This document shows, one piece after another, positions 26,537 to 34,896 of a stretch of 48,846 nt of DNA; position 1 is the first letter of the stretch; each line of letters begins with the position of its first letter. The DNA lies in the NCBI GenBank assembly GCA_007693385.1, contig REDR01000116.1, positions 1 to 48,846 on the forward strand, written 5' to 3'. Position numbers and translations under genes: made by a program. Source of the stretch: Anaerolineaceae bacterium (GTDB lineage Bacteria > Chloroflexota > Anaerolineae > Aggregatilineales > Phototrophicaceae). Below the pieces are notes generated by a model. It saw only the letters and a program-made list of their open reading frames with translations. It made no database searches and was not told the origin of the DNA.

Positions 26537-27781
26537 TCAGGCGTTCGGGTCGTCATCTTCGTCCTGCTGGCCGGTGATGTTCTCTTCGGGATCGTCCGAT
26601 GTCTTGGCGCGGCGCGGCTCTTCCACAATGCGCCCCTCTTTCAGCGCCCGTTCGCGCCGTGACAGACGCGGCGCGATGACATCTTCCGGCGCGGATACCG
26701 GCGGGATGTTCTCCACATAAAGCGACATACTGGGGAACGCGAAATCCAGCCCGAGATCGTTAACAATCTGCATCACTTCCAGATGCAGGCGCTCTTTTTC
26801 CGCTTGAAATTCGCCCCAGTCGGTGATGTGGATGAAACAGCGCACCAGTACATTCAACGCGCTATCGCCGAAATCCATGAAATACACCACCACCGAATCC
26901 GGATCGACTTTTTCCTGCGATTTGAGCATCTCGCGCAGGCGATGGAGCAGGACGCGCATCTCGCCGGCACTGGTGCTATACGTGACGGTCAGCGTGTAAT
27001 CCAGCCGCCGCTTTTCCAGACGCGACCAGTTAATGATGCTGGAATTCGCCATGCGGCTATTGGGCACATAGATCACCGCCTGATCCAAGCGGCGGATGCG
27101 CGTCGTCCGCAGGCCGACATGCTCGACGATGCCTTCGGCGTCCGGCGTGATGATGAATTCGCCAACGTTGAACGGATTATCGCTGACCAGCGCCATGAAG
27201 CCGAACAGGTTGGCGGCGGTATCCTGCGCGGCCAGCGACAGCGCCAGACCGCCCAAGCCGAAACCGGCGATCAGGCCGGTGATGTCGTAATCCCATTCGC
27301 CCAGCACGATGAACACGCCCAGCACGATGATGATGAGCTTGACGGCGGTGCGTAAGAACGGGATCAGCCGTTCTTCCATCTCGATTCCGGTGATGTCCGA
27401 TAGATGCACGCTGGACGGCATCAACAGGTCGATGACGCGATACGCGGCGACCAGAAACGTCAAGATCAAGAAGGTGCGGGCGACATTGGAAATGAAAGCG
27501 TCGATGCTATCGCCCACCGAGAATATCTCGCCGGAAATGCCGATAGCCAGCGCAATCGCCAGAAAGCGCATCGGTAGCATCATGGTATTGAGAATTAGGT
27601 ACGGGTTGAGGTGCGGCACACGCTCGCCCCATCGCCGGATAGGGCGAATCAAGATCATCTTGATGATGCGCCGGATCACCACGATCAAGAAGACGGTGAA
27701 CAACAGGAACAAAGCCCGCGACAAAATCACCTGTGCGGTAAAGGGCAGGTCTTCTAATAGCGGCAATTGTTCGACGATCAT
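26537..27781 (-). CDS. Mechanosensitive channel of the MscS family
   Basis: 414 residues. Transmembrane helices lie at about 20-45, 60-85, 95-120 and 145-170. The pore-lining helix is rich in Gly and Ala (GLIAGFGLGGLALSLAAQDTAANLFG, about 172-197), and the MscS beta domain follows (about 197-260, with NPFNVGEFI and VEHVGLRTTRIRR) and then the alpha/beta cage. The C-terminal tail is acidic (DDPEENITGQQDEDDDPNA). It should release solute on osmotic down-shock, useful in a cell that imports trehalose-type solutes. AGGAGG lies upstream of the ATG at 27781. It is 87 nt downstream of recA. Confidence 0.92.
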   Translation of the reverse strand: MIVEQLPLLEDLPFTAQVILSRALFLLFTVFLIVVIRRIIKMILIRPIRRWGERVPHLNPYLILNTMMLPMRFLAIALAIGISGEIFSVGDSIDAFISNVARTFLILTFLVAAYRVIDLLMPSSVHLSDITGIEMEERLIPFLRTAVKLIIIVLGVFIVLGEWDYDITGLIAGFGLGGLALSLAAQDTAANLFGFMALVSDNPFNVGEFIITPDAEGIVEHVGLRTTRIRRLDQAVIYVPNSRMANSSIINWSRLEKRRLDYTLTVTYSTSAGEMRVLLHRLREMLKSQEKVDPDSVVVYFMDFGDSALNVLVRCFIHITDWGEFQAEKERLHLEVMQIVNDLGLDFAFPSMSLYVENIPPVSAPEDVIAPRLSRRERALKEGRIVEEPRRAKTSDDPEENITGQQDEDDDPNA

Positions 27782-27868
27782 GTGCTACCTCCTGTTTATG
27801 CCGTTTGATGATGGGGGACGGCGACACGCGCCGCCCCGTATGTTGCGTAGGGTTTGCTGATGTGGTGG

Positions 27869-29416
27869 TTACTCTTCTTCAGCGACGGGCGACTGAACGA
27901 CGGGCGGCAAGCCGAAGTGTTCACGGATGCGCCCTTCGATCTCCTCAGCCATAGCCGGATTTTCCGCTAGAAACTGCTTGGCGTTCTCACGCCCCTGCCC
28001 CAGAAGTTCCTCATTGTAGCGGTAGAACGCGCCGCGCTTCTCGATGATGCCCAGATCAGTACCCAGATCAACGATTTCGCCGTTCTTGCTGATGCCGTTC
28101 TCGTAGAACATGATGTCGAACTCGGCTTCGCGGAACGGCGCGGCGACTTTGTTCTTGGTCACGCGGATGCGCGTGCGGTTGCCGATGTTCTCCCCACCCT
28201 GCTTGATGGATTGAATGCGGCGGATGTCCAGCCGCACGCTGGCATAGAATTTCAGCGCCCGCCCGCCGGATGTCGTCTCCGGTGAATTATGCACGATGAC
28301 GTTATCGACGGCGTAGCAATGATTACCGGCTACTTCGATGTCGTAGCGCGGCGTCGCTTCGTCTAAAGTCAGTGCGGCGATATGGTTGATCGTCGTCGTT
28401 TCAGCAGTATAAGCTGTCGTCGTGGTATGCACACCGGCGGGCACCAGCGCCGGTTGCGCCATCACCACGCGCTCGCCGATCTGCAATTCTCCGGCGGGGG
28501 TGTAGCCGTCCGGCGTGCGGATCAGATGATTCGCGGTACAGGTCAGCGTTGCGCCGTCCGCCGTGTTGATCGTCAGGAATTCCCGCGTCAGCCCATTGTC
28601 GAACCAGCCGACCACCGGACGCGGTTCAATCGTGCCATCCGCCGCATTGTACGACATCACCTCAACCGGCAATTGCCGCTCTACGATGTCGGCGATGCGC
28701 TCCGTCGTGCCATCGGCCAACAATACGCGGCTATCGCCATGAAAACAGCCGAACATCACGCCGACTTTCTCGCGTAGCTGATTGGTGAAGATCACCGTCG
28801 TGTTGGTCTGCTTGATGACGCCGGATAGCTTGCGTAACGCCTGACTCATCAGACGCGCTTGCAGGCCGACATGGGCATCGCCCATCTCGCCTTCGATCTC
28901 GGCACGCGGCACCAGCGCCGCCACACTATCGACCACCACCACATCCAGCGCGCCGGAGCGCACCAGCGACTCCGCGATTTCCAGCGCTTGCTCGCCGGTG
29001 TCCGGCTGGGAGATGTACAGCGTCTCCAGATTAACGCCGATGCGCTCCGCATAAGACGGATCGAGCGCGTGTTCCATGTCGATGAACGCGCACAGCCCGC
29101 CGCGCCGTTGCGCCTGCGCGATGACGCTCAGGCAGAATGTGGTCTTGCCGGATGATTCCGAGCCGTAAATCTCGGTGACGCGCCCGCGTGGGACGCCACC
29201 GACGCCCAGCGCAATATCTACCGTGATCGAGCCGGTGGGGATGGTCGCTACGGCCAGATTTTGCGCGTCGCCCAGCCGCATGATCGCGCCGTCGCCGTAA
29301 CGCTTGTTGATGTCGCCCAGCGTCGCTTCTAGCGCTTTGCGCCGCCCTTCGTCCATCGGGTTATCGCTATCGAAGAGGCCAACGTCTTTTTTCTCGCTCG
29401 CTTTTTTTCTCGCCAT
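27869..29416 (-). CDS. recA: Recombinase RecA containing a mini-intein
   Basis: 515 residues as translated; removal of a 154-residue intein leaves a 361-residue RecA, the normal size. N-extein 1-223 has the Walker [10 protein letters not shown] (85-93), the strand [13 protein letters not shown] and the loop [20 protein letters not shown]. The C-extein begins [23 protein letters not shown]. It catalyses strand exchange and drives LexA cleavage. The intein splits the conserved MFG/SPETT site. A TTGACA/GATGAT promoter with an SOS-box-like GAAC-n4-GTGC lies upstream. The next gene is mscS. Confidence 0.95.
   Translation of the reverse strand: MARKKASEKKDVGLFDSDNPMDEGRRKALEATLGDINKRYGDGAIMRLGDAQNLAVATIPTGSITVDIALGVGGVPRGRVTEIYGSESSGKTTFCLSVIAQAQRRGGLCAFIDMEHALDPSYAERIGVNLETLYISQPDTGEQALEIAESLVRSGALDVVVVDSVAALVPRAEIEGEMGDAHVGLQARLMSQALRKLSGVIKQTNTTVIFTNQLREKVGVMFGCFHGDSRVLLADGTTERIADIVERQLPVEVMSYNAADGTIEPRPVVGWFDNGLTREFLTINTADGATLTCTANHLIRTPDGYTPAGELQIGERVVMAQPALVPAGVHTTTTAYTAETTTINHIAALTLDEATPRYDIEVAGNHCYAVDNVIVHNSPETTSGGRALKFYASVRLDIRRIQSIKQGGENIGNRTRIRVTKNKVAAPFREAEFDIMFYENGISKNGEIVDLGTDLGIIEKRGAFYRYNEELLGQGRENAKQFLAENPAMAEEIEGRIREHFGLPPVVQSPVAEEE
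28286..28747 (-). other. RecA mini-intein (154 residues, no homing endonuclease)
   Basis: Residues 224-377 of the precursor. It begins with Cys ([10 protein letters not shown], block A), has a block B TANH histidine motif ([14 protein letters not shown]), block F near [13 protein letters not shown] and ends with His-Asn before Ser (block G). These are the hallmarks of class-1 splicing chemistry: Cys1, His-Asn at the end, Ser +1. The 154-residue length leaves no room for LAGLIDADG. The insertion is after MFG, the site I know from the Mycobacterium leprae-type RecA intein. Confidence 0.95.
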
Positions 29417-29472
29417 GTTCTTCGCTCTCTAATCTATCTCGGTGGGTTTGAATCCAATTACACAGTTGCACA

Positions 29473-29501
29473 ATCATCGCACAAAGGTTCTAGCCTGTCA
29501 A
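29473..29501 (-). promoter_or_regulatory. recA promoter with SOS-box-like operator
   Basis: On the minus strand TTGACA (29501-29496), a 17-nt spacer and GATGAT (29478-29473). In the spacer is GAAC-CTTT-GTGC (29490-29479), one base from the Gram-positive LexA/DinR half-sites GAAC-n4-GTTC. It lies directly behind the stop codon of the macro-domain gene. Confidence 0.5.
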
Positions 29502-29502
29502 C

Positions 29503-30177
29503 TCACACGCGCTCGACTTTATCGGCTTTCACATACACATGAATTTTACCGTCCCAGCCGGTGAACTGGCGCTCGATGATGCGGCGCACACGCGGCCAAT
29601 TCAGCAGGCCGATTCCCGCCGCGATGGGTGGCATGGTGACACTGCTGATCGCCTGCTCCGTGATGTAAGCGTGCAGGTCACTGACGGCGGATTGTATCTG
29701 CTTGTCGTCGGCCAACCCCAGATATTTGTCGCGCTGTGTGCAAAGCATGGCGACGTGTAGGCCGTCCCGCGCCTGTCGTATCAGCGCGGTGCCGGGCTGG
29801 AAATCGCCGGAGTCGCACGCGGCGGTATATTCCGCGTATAGTTCGGGATATTTGCTCTTGAAGGCGATGGTCAATTGCGTGTTGACTTCGCCCTCCGGAT
29901 TGAACTCCAGCGCCACCAGTTGCGCCTCCACGACGTTCAACCATAACTCGCCGGTGACCAGTTCCACCGGCGACGGCTCACGCGGGGCTTCGCGCTCCTC
30001 ACGCGGGCGACGGGAACGGCGTTTCTTGGGTGGCGCTTCTGGCTTCTTCTTGCCCGCCTGCGTCTCCTGCGTCTTTTCGGCGGGATTATCGCCGCGATTC
30101 TTACGACGACGGCCACCGCCGCGCCGTCCGCGCCGCCGCGATGGGTTCGGCTTCTTCGGCTTGTCGTTATCGGTCAT
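29503..30177 (-). CDS. Macro-domain-like protein with Arg/Gly-rich basic N-terminus
   Basis: 224 residues. The first 75 are very basic and disordered, with an RGRRGGGRRRKNRG segment followed by Lys/Pro/Glu-rich sequence, suggesting nucleic-acid binding. Residues about 80-224 resemble DarG/OARD1-type macro domains: KYPELYAEYTAACDSGDFQPGTAL, then SVTMPPIAAGIGLLNW. The first loop, which usually carries V-N-x-x-N and G-x-M-G-x-G, is degenerate here (EFNPEGEVNTQLTIAFK), so binding of ADP-ribose is doubtful. It sits between a membrane protein gene and recA on the same strand, 86 nt upstream of recA. It may be an ADP-ribose reader or hydrolase at DNA. Confidence 0.72.
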   Translation of the reverse strand: MTDNDKPKKPNPSRRRGRRGGGRRRKNRGDNPAEKTQETQAGKKKPEAPPKKRRSRRPREEREAPREPSPVELVTGELWLNVVEAQLVALEFNPEGEVNTQLTIAFKSKYPELYAEYTAACDSGDFQPGTALIRQARDGLHVAMLCTQRDKYLGLADDKQIQSAVSDLHAYITEQAISSVTMPPIAAGIGLLNWPRVRRIIERQFTGWDGKIHVYVKADKVERV

Positions 30178-30215
30178 GTTCTCGGCCTTTAACTCTCACC
30201 TGTTTTATTTCACGA

Positions 30216-30752
30216 TCAGAAAATTTGCACCAGCAACCAGACCGCCGCGCCCAGCGCCGCGAATACCAGCGCCGCGACGATCAAGCGCATCGCCAGCCGT
30301 GCCAGCGCCGCCACCTGCCGCAACAACATCCGCAAGCCGATGTAGCTCAGCGTTCCGGCGATTACCACAAGCGGCGCAGTCCACACCGGCCAATCATTGC
30401 CCAGCAGATAAACCCAGCACGCCCACGCGATCAACCCGATGACCGCGCCCAATATGCCGTCCACCCAGCGCCCCCAGTTGGGGATGCGGATGAGATAGAC
30501 CAGCGTAAAGCTGAGCAAGCCGACGATGAAAACCGCGTTGCTCAACACGGTCAGCACGGCGTCGCCGAAGTTCTCCGCGTCGCCATCGGCCAACGCGCCC
30601 AATCCGGCCACCAATCCGGCGCCGACAATGTCGCGCACGCCTTCCGGCAATCGCCCGCGCAGGCCGGAATACAGCGCCCGCAATAAGCCCGCCGCCGGAA
30701 TCAAATACTGCATCCCGATTTGTAATGCCAGAACGTAAAGGTCTTCCCACAT
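30216..30752 (-). CDS. Hydrophobic membrane protein of unknown function
   Basis: 178 residues with about five hydrophobic segments (near 35-52, 65-88, 98-115, 120-140 and 155-178). A conserved-looking R-x-P-N-W-G-R-W loop lies between helices. It starts at an ATG at 30752 and ends 38 nt before the macro-domain gene. I do not recognise the family; a GPI/TerC-type assignment is not justified. Confidence 0.6.
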   Translation of the reverse strand: MWEDLYVLALQIGMQYLIPAAGLLRALYSGLRGRLPEGVRDIVGAGLVAGLGALADGDAENFGDAVLTVLSNAVFIVGLLSFTLVYLIRIPNWGRWVDGILGAVIGLIAWACWVYLLGNDWPVWTAPLVVIAGTLSYIGLRMLLRQVAALARLAMRLIVAALVFAALGAAVWLLVQIF

Positions 30753-30860
30753 GATGTTTCAATCCCCGTGGTGTGCCGCTAGGCCATTAACGATGAAACC
30801 ATTATACAGCAGGAGAGGGTTATCGCTATAGAATTTACAGGTTTGTGTTGGTGTGTTGGA

Positions 30861-30940
30861 TTGTAGGGGCGCAATATATTGCGCCCACGCTGTATTGCGC
30901 CCACGCTGTATTGCGCCCACGCTGTATTGCGCCCCTACAA
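30861..30940. repeat. Palindromic element with 16-bp tandem expansion
   Basis: TTGTAGGGGCGCAATA (30861-30876) and its perfect reverse complement (30925-30940) flank three tandem copies of TTGCGCCCACGCTGTA (30879-30926). It looks like a simple TTGTAGGGGCGCAATA palindrome that grew by duplication. It ends one base before the P-type ATPase stop codon. Confidence 0.88.
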
Positions 30941-30941
30941 T

Positions 30942-32906
30942 TTAGGGTGCGGGTTGTACTGCCGCCTCACGCCGCCGTTTGATCTCCGGCCAGACCAGCA
31001 ACGCCAGCAAACCATTCAGCACGACGATCACCGTGCTACCTTCATGCGCCAGCACGCCCAACGGCAAAGGCAGGTTGATGAACAGCGCCCCCATCACCAG
31101 CACGACGATCACCGACAGGCTAAAGACGATGTTCTGCCAGACGACGCGCCGCGCCTTCTGACTGAGCGCGATGGCCTGCGGGATCAACGCCAGCTTATCG
31201 CCCATCAGCACCACGTCGGCGGTTTCCAGCGCGACATCAGCGCCCGCCGCCCCCATCGCCACGCCGACATGGGCAGTCGCCAGCGCGGGCGCATCGTTGA
31301 CGCCATCGCCAATCATCGCCACGACGCCGACTTCGCGCTGTAGCGCCTGCAACGCCGCCACTTTATCCTGTGGCAACAGGCCAGCGTGAACGCGCTTGAT
31401 GCCGGTCTGCTCGGCGATGGCCTGCGCGACACGCGGATTATCGCCGGTAAACATGGCGACTTCCACGCCGAGCGCCTGCAATTGCGCCACCACGCCAGCC
31501 GCTTCCGGGCGCACCTGATCGGCCAGCGCGATCAACCCCAACCAGCGCCCGCCGATCACCACGCCGATCACGGTATTACCGGCGTCTTGCAGGCGTTCGG
31601 CCTCCGCTTGCAGATCATCCGGCGCGGGATACGTGGCGGCCAGATGCTTGAGCGTGCCCGCGTGGACGCGCTCGCCGTCCAGCATGGCGACCACCCCGCG
31701 CCCGACCTCCGCGTTGAAATCGGTGACGGCTGGCGGCGTGATGCCCTGTTTTTTCGCATGGGCGACGATGGCTTTCGCTAGCGGATGTTCGCTCCGCGCT
31801 TCGACGGCGGCAGTAACCGTCATCAATTCGGCCTCCGTCACTGTGTCGTAGGGGATAACGCCGGTCACGGCGGGCTTGCCCCGCGTCAGCGTGCCGGTTT
31901 TGTCGAAGGCGACAGCATTCAGCGCCGCCATCTGTTCCAGATACGCCCCGCCCTTGAACAATACGCCCATCCGCGCTGATGACGCAATCGCGCTGATGAA
32001 CGAAGCCGGTACGCTGATAATCAACGCGCACGGGCTGGCGACGGTCATCAACACCATCGCACGGTAGAAATTAGAGTCAAAATCGGCGTTAAACAGCGTC
32101 GGCGGGATGACGATAATCAGCGCAATCGACAACAGGATGAATCCGGCGTAATACTGCTCGAAGCGTTCCAGAAAGCGCTCGGTGGGCGCTTGATTCTCTT
32201 GCGCGTCTTCGACTAGCTGGATGATGCGTGCCAGCGTGTTATCATGCGCGGAGCGCGTGGCGCGGACATCCAGCGCCCCGTGATTGTTGAGCGTACCGGC
32301 GAATACGTCATCGCCCGTCGTCTTTTCCACCGGCAAGGACTCGCCGGTGATCGGGCTTTCGTCCACCGTCGAAACACCGTCGATCACTTCACCGTCTACC
32401 GGAATGCGTTCACCCGGCTCGATCATGACCACATCGCCCACCGCGATCTCGTCAAAGCTGACGGTCAGCGTCTCCGCGCCGCGCCGCACCCGCGCCGTAT
32501 CCGGATACAGGTCGAGCAGGCCGCGAATCGCGTTGCGACTGCGCCCGATGGCGTAATCCTGAAGCACATTGGAGAGCGAAAACAGGAATAGCAAGATCGC
32601 GCCTTCCGGCCAGCTACCGATGAACGCCGCGCCCAGCGCCGCGAGGATCATCAGCAGATCAACGTCTATTTTGCGTTCTTCCACTAAAGACGCGAAAGCG
32701 GTCTGCACGCCATAGAAGCCGCCCGCGATGTAAGCCAGCAAGCCGAACGCGCCGCGCACCGCTTCCGGTGCGCCGGTCTGTCCGGCGATGAAGCCGCCGA
32801 GAATGGCGAGCGCGGTCACGACGACCAGACGCGGCTCTAGCCATTCCTGCGTCAGCCACTTTGAAGACGCGCCGATCTTGAGGTCTGGCGTCATGCTGAT
32901 GTTCAT
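30942..32906 (-). CDS. P1B-4-type heavy-metal ATPase (Co/Zn/Cd-class exporter)
   Basis: 654 residues. There is no N-terminal metal-binding HMA domain. The order is two helices, two helices, the actuator domain (TGESLPVEK, 187-195), the transport helix with S291-P292-C293, the phosphorylation site D335 (DKTGTLT), the ATP-binding HPLAKAI and GDGVNDAPA motifs and a last helix with HEGSTVIVV. Ser-Pro-Cys together with HEG(S/G)T marks the P1B-4 group (CtpD/CoaT-like, Co2+/Zn2+/Cd2+/Fe2+), not the Cys-Pro-Cys ZntA or CopA groups. It should export a metal. No regulator is adjacent. Metal specificity cannot be fixed. Confidence 0.92.
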   Translation of the reverse strand: MNISMTPDLKIGASSKWLTQEWLEPRLVVVTALAILGGFIAGQTGAPEAVRGAFGLLAYIAGGFYGVQTAFASLVEERKIDVDLLMILAALGAAFIGSWPEGAILLFLFSLSNVLQDYAIGRSRNAIRGLLDLYPDTARVRRGAETLTVSFDEIAVGDVVMIEPGERIPVDGEVIDGVSTVDESPITGESLPVEKTTGDDVFAGTLNNHGALDVRATRSAHDNTLARIIQLVEDAQENQAPTERFLERFEQYYAGFILLSIALIIVIPPTLFNADFDSNFYRAMVLMTVASPCALIISVPASFISAIASSARMGVLFKGGAYLEQMAALNAVAFDKTGTLTRGKPAVTGVIPYDTVTEAELMTVTAAVEARSEHPLAKAIVAHAKKQGITPPAVTDFNAEVGRGVVAMLDGERVHAGTLKHLAATYPAPDDLQAEAERLQDAGNTVIGVVIGGRWLGLIALADQVRPEAAGVVAQLQALGVEVAMFTGDNPRVAQAIAEQTGIKRVHAGLLPQDKVAALQALQREVGVVAMIGDGVNDAPALATAHVGVAMGAAGADVALETADVVLMGDKLALIPQAIALSQKARRVVWQNIVFSLSVIVVLVMGALFINLPLPLGVLAHEGSTVIVVLNGLLALLVWPEIKRRREAAVQPAP

Positions 32907-33030
32907 GGTTGTCTATCCCCGTTATGTGTTGTTTTTCTCTTGTGATTACATTGAGTATAAGTCAGGTTAAATCCGAAAGCAAGTGAGGTTAATAAGGCCA
33001 TTTTGTGACATGGGCGCGGCGGCGAATTGG

Positions 33031-33039
33031 TGTTAGAAT
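33031..33039 (+). promoter_or_regulatory. Candidate extended -10 box for the PPC-repeat gene
   Basis: TG-t-TAGAAT (33031-33039). If used, the mRNA leader of about 145 nt would contain repeat copy 3. Confidence 0.3.
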
Positions 33040-33064
33040 GACGATAGGTGTTGGTGATTCTCTG

Positions 33065-33165
33065 TGCTCTTTTTTGTAAAAAAACCAAAAAACCTTTTGC
33101 ATTCTTTCAAACGTTTTCGGCGTCCCTTTCCTATCGAAAGACGCTTTTTTGAAAAAGGGTTGCAT
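33065..33165. repeat. A/T-rich three-hairpin dispersed element, diverged copy 3
   Basis: It keeps the order of the other two copies: a CTTTTTTGTAAAAAA hairpin, the CCTTTTGCATTCTTTCAAACG centre and a right TTTTTTGAAAAAGG hairpin. The arms are degraded, and GTCTTTCGATAGGAAAGG-like sequence replaces part of the right half. It lies immediately before the PPC-repeat gene. Confidence 0.6.
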
Positions 33166-33183
33166 GAAGAAGTTGGAGATTTA

Positions 33184-34674
33184 ATGCGTAGATTGTTGAC
33201 GATCATCTGGTTGACCGGCCTGCTGGCGCTGGGTGGGCTGACGATTCCGCCGCTAGCGGCACAAGAAGCGGACGACGAGCCAGCACCGGCGCGGACGCCG
33301 GTCATTCGCTACGGGCAGGCGGTGGACGGGCGCATTGACGACGACCAACCGCGCCGCGTGTATGCGCTGGATGCGCTACGCTGTGATTTCATCTCGGTGC
33401 GGGCACAGGCCACCGGCGGCGACCTTGATCTGGTGGTGATGATCGTGGCCGATGACGGGCGAGCGATCTTCGCCCGCGACGATTCCGCCGGTACGCAGGA
33501 TGTCGTCTTCGAGCCGCTAGCGATCCCGCGTTCCGGACGGTTTGAGGTGGTTGTCGGGCGTTTCGGCTATGCGCTGGGCACGACATCGGGCACTTATACG
33601 CTAGAGATCGAGCGCGTCGGCAACGGGAGCGCCCCGAATTGCGCCATGCGCTACGGCGATACCGTGTTCTACAACATCAGCGACGACCAGCCGGAGATCA
33701 TCTACAGCTTTCGCGGGCGGCAGGGCGACATCATCGACGTCATCATGCGGCGGCGTAGCGGCGACCTTGACCCATACCTGAAAATCGCTGACGCGCTGGG
33801 CGTGGTGCTGGACGACAACGACGACATGATCGGCGGGGATACCAAAGACGCGGGCATTCAGGGGTTCGTGATTCCGGCGGATGGCACATATTTCATCTTC
33901 GCCACGCGCTACGGTCAGCGCTCCGGCACCAGTACCGGCAACTTCTCGCTACATCTGGCGGAGGGGCAATTCAGTGGCGCGGGCAGTACGCCATTAGCCG
34001 CGCTGAACATCCGCTATGACATGACGCTGGACGGCGACCTGAGCGAGAACCAGCCGATGCGCTACTATCGCTTTGAAGCGCAACAGGATGAACTGGTCAC
34101 GGTGCGCGTCGGGCGATCATCCGGCAATCTATCGCCGACGGTGGCGATCACCAACGCCAGCCTGATTGAATTGGCGAATGGCCGCACAGCCGCCGATGGT
34201 GGCCGCCTAATTGAAGATTGGCTGGTGCCCGCCGATGGCGCGTATTACGTCGTCGTCGGGCGTGAGGGCGCGTCGATGGGCGGCTATCAACTGCGCTTGA
34301 CCAGCGCGGGCGATGCCTTCGACGGCGTGCCGCCTGACCTGCGGCGGGTGCGCTATGGCACATCGCTGACCGGCAACATCGACGACGAGACGCCACTGAT
34401 GCGCTATGTGTTCTTCGGCGAAGCGGGCGACACCATCCGCATCACGATGGATCGTAGCACCGGCGACCTTGATCCGGTGGTCGGGCTGGCGAACGCCGCC
34501 GGTACTGTGCTCATCAATGATGTGAATAGCGGTGTCGATCAAAACGCCCGCATTGACCGCTACACCTTGCCGCAGACCGGCGTGTATTACATCGAAGCCG
34601 GACGCTTTGAGGGTGATGCGCCGTCCGGCTCTGGCGGCAGTTTCGTGCTGGTCATCGCGCAATTATTCGACTGA
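33184..34674 (+). CDS. Secreted protein with four PPC (pre-peptidase C-terminal) repeats
   Basis: 496 residues from the ATG at 33184 (TTGGAG upstream); an earlier in-frame ATG would translate repeat DNA and is rejected. A signal peptide ends near PLAAQ (27). Four beta-jelly-roll-like PPC modules of about 105 residues follow, each opening with RYG/RYD and a D-x-Q/E-P strand and closing on G-x-Y-x-L or similar (about 40-150, 155-265, 270-375, 380-495). Each has a GDLD-type turn that may bind calcium. PPC domains usually accompany proteases or adhesins and mediate targeting; no catalytic domain is present. It ends at a good terminator. Confidence 0.84.
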   Translation: MRRLLTIIWLTGLLALGGLTIPPLAAQEADDEPAPARTPVIRYGQAVDGRIDDDQPRRVYALDALRCDFISVRAQATGGDLDLVVMIVADDGRAIFARDDSAGTQDVVFEPLAIPRSGRFEVVVGRFGYALGTTSGTYTLEIERVGNGSAPNCAMRYGDTVFYNISDDQPEIIYSFRGRQGDIIDVIMRRRSGDLDPYLKIADALGVVLDDNDDMIGGDTKDAGIQGFVIPADGTYFIFATRYGQRSGTSTGNFSLHLAEGQFSGAGSTPLAALNIRYDMTLDGDLSENQPMRYYRFEAQQDELVTVRVGRSSGNLSPTVAITNASLIELANGRTAADGGRLIEDWLVPADGAYYVVVGREGASMGGYQLRLTSAGDAFDGVPPDLRRVRYGTSLTGNIDDETPLMRYVFFGEAGDTIRITMDRSTGDLDPVVGLANAAGTVLINDVNSGVDQNARIDRYTLPQTGVYYIEAGRFEGDAPSGSGGSFVLVIAQLFD

Positions 34675-34706
34675 CGCGCCGCAGACCGCGCCGCAGACCG
34701 CGCCGC
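34675..34706. repeat. Short 12-bp tandem repeat after the PPC gene
   Basis: CCGCAGACCGCG repeats about two and a half times directly after the stop codon. No coding role is seen. Confidence 0.6.
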
Positions 34707-34716
34707 ATAAATAGCA

Positions 34717-34763
34717 GGTGAGCGCCATATAAGCCGCCGCTCAGATGGCGCTCACCGAATTTT
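34717..34763 (+). terminator. Rho-independent terminator of the PPC-repeat gene
   Basis: Perfect 12-bp arms GGTGAGCGCCAT / ATGGCGCTCACC (34717-34728 / 34745-34756) run into GAATTTTT. It isolates the rhodopsin gene from upstream transcription. Confidence 0.88.
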
Positions 34764-34896
34764 TATCGCACACAATACCCCGCCTTATCTCACGCGCATA
34801 TCGTTTAGAACATACTGAAAGTTTTGACGTTAGTTGAAAAATCTGTGACGTATTTCGTGATTCACATATTTAGCATAACATTGGGGAGCTTTGACT

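Noticed and set aside
26783-27355. 190-codon frame antisense to mscS
   Set aside because: It is a shadow of a GC-rich gene; the sense protein is a clear MscS.
27869-29416. recA as a pseudogene because of the 154-residue interruption
   Set aside because: The insert has complete intein blocks and the joined exteins form a normal 361-residue RecA.
29417-29502. tRNA in intergenic spacers
   Set aside because: No cloverleaf with acceptor, T-loop GTTC-type and anticodon arms could be built here or in the other spacers.
30861-30940. CRISPR-like array
   Set aside because: Units are 16 bp, tandem without spacers, and enclosed by a palindrome.
30942-32906. CopA or ZntA assignment for the metal ATPase
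   Set aside because: The transport motif is Ser-Pro-Cys with a HEGST last helix, and there is no N-terminal metal-binding domain, which fits P1B-4.
33064-33183. Coding extension before the PPC-repeat protein
   Set aside because: It would translate repeat copy 3 (Lys/Phe-rich) in front of a perfect signal peptide.
34891-34896. TTG start for the rhodopsin
   Set aside because: It is only 2 nt from the GGGGAG ribosome site, while the ATG at 34897 has the right 8-nt spacing.
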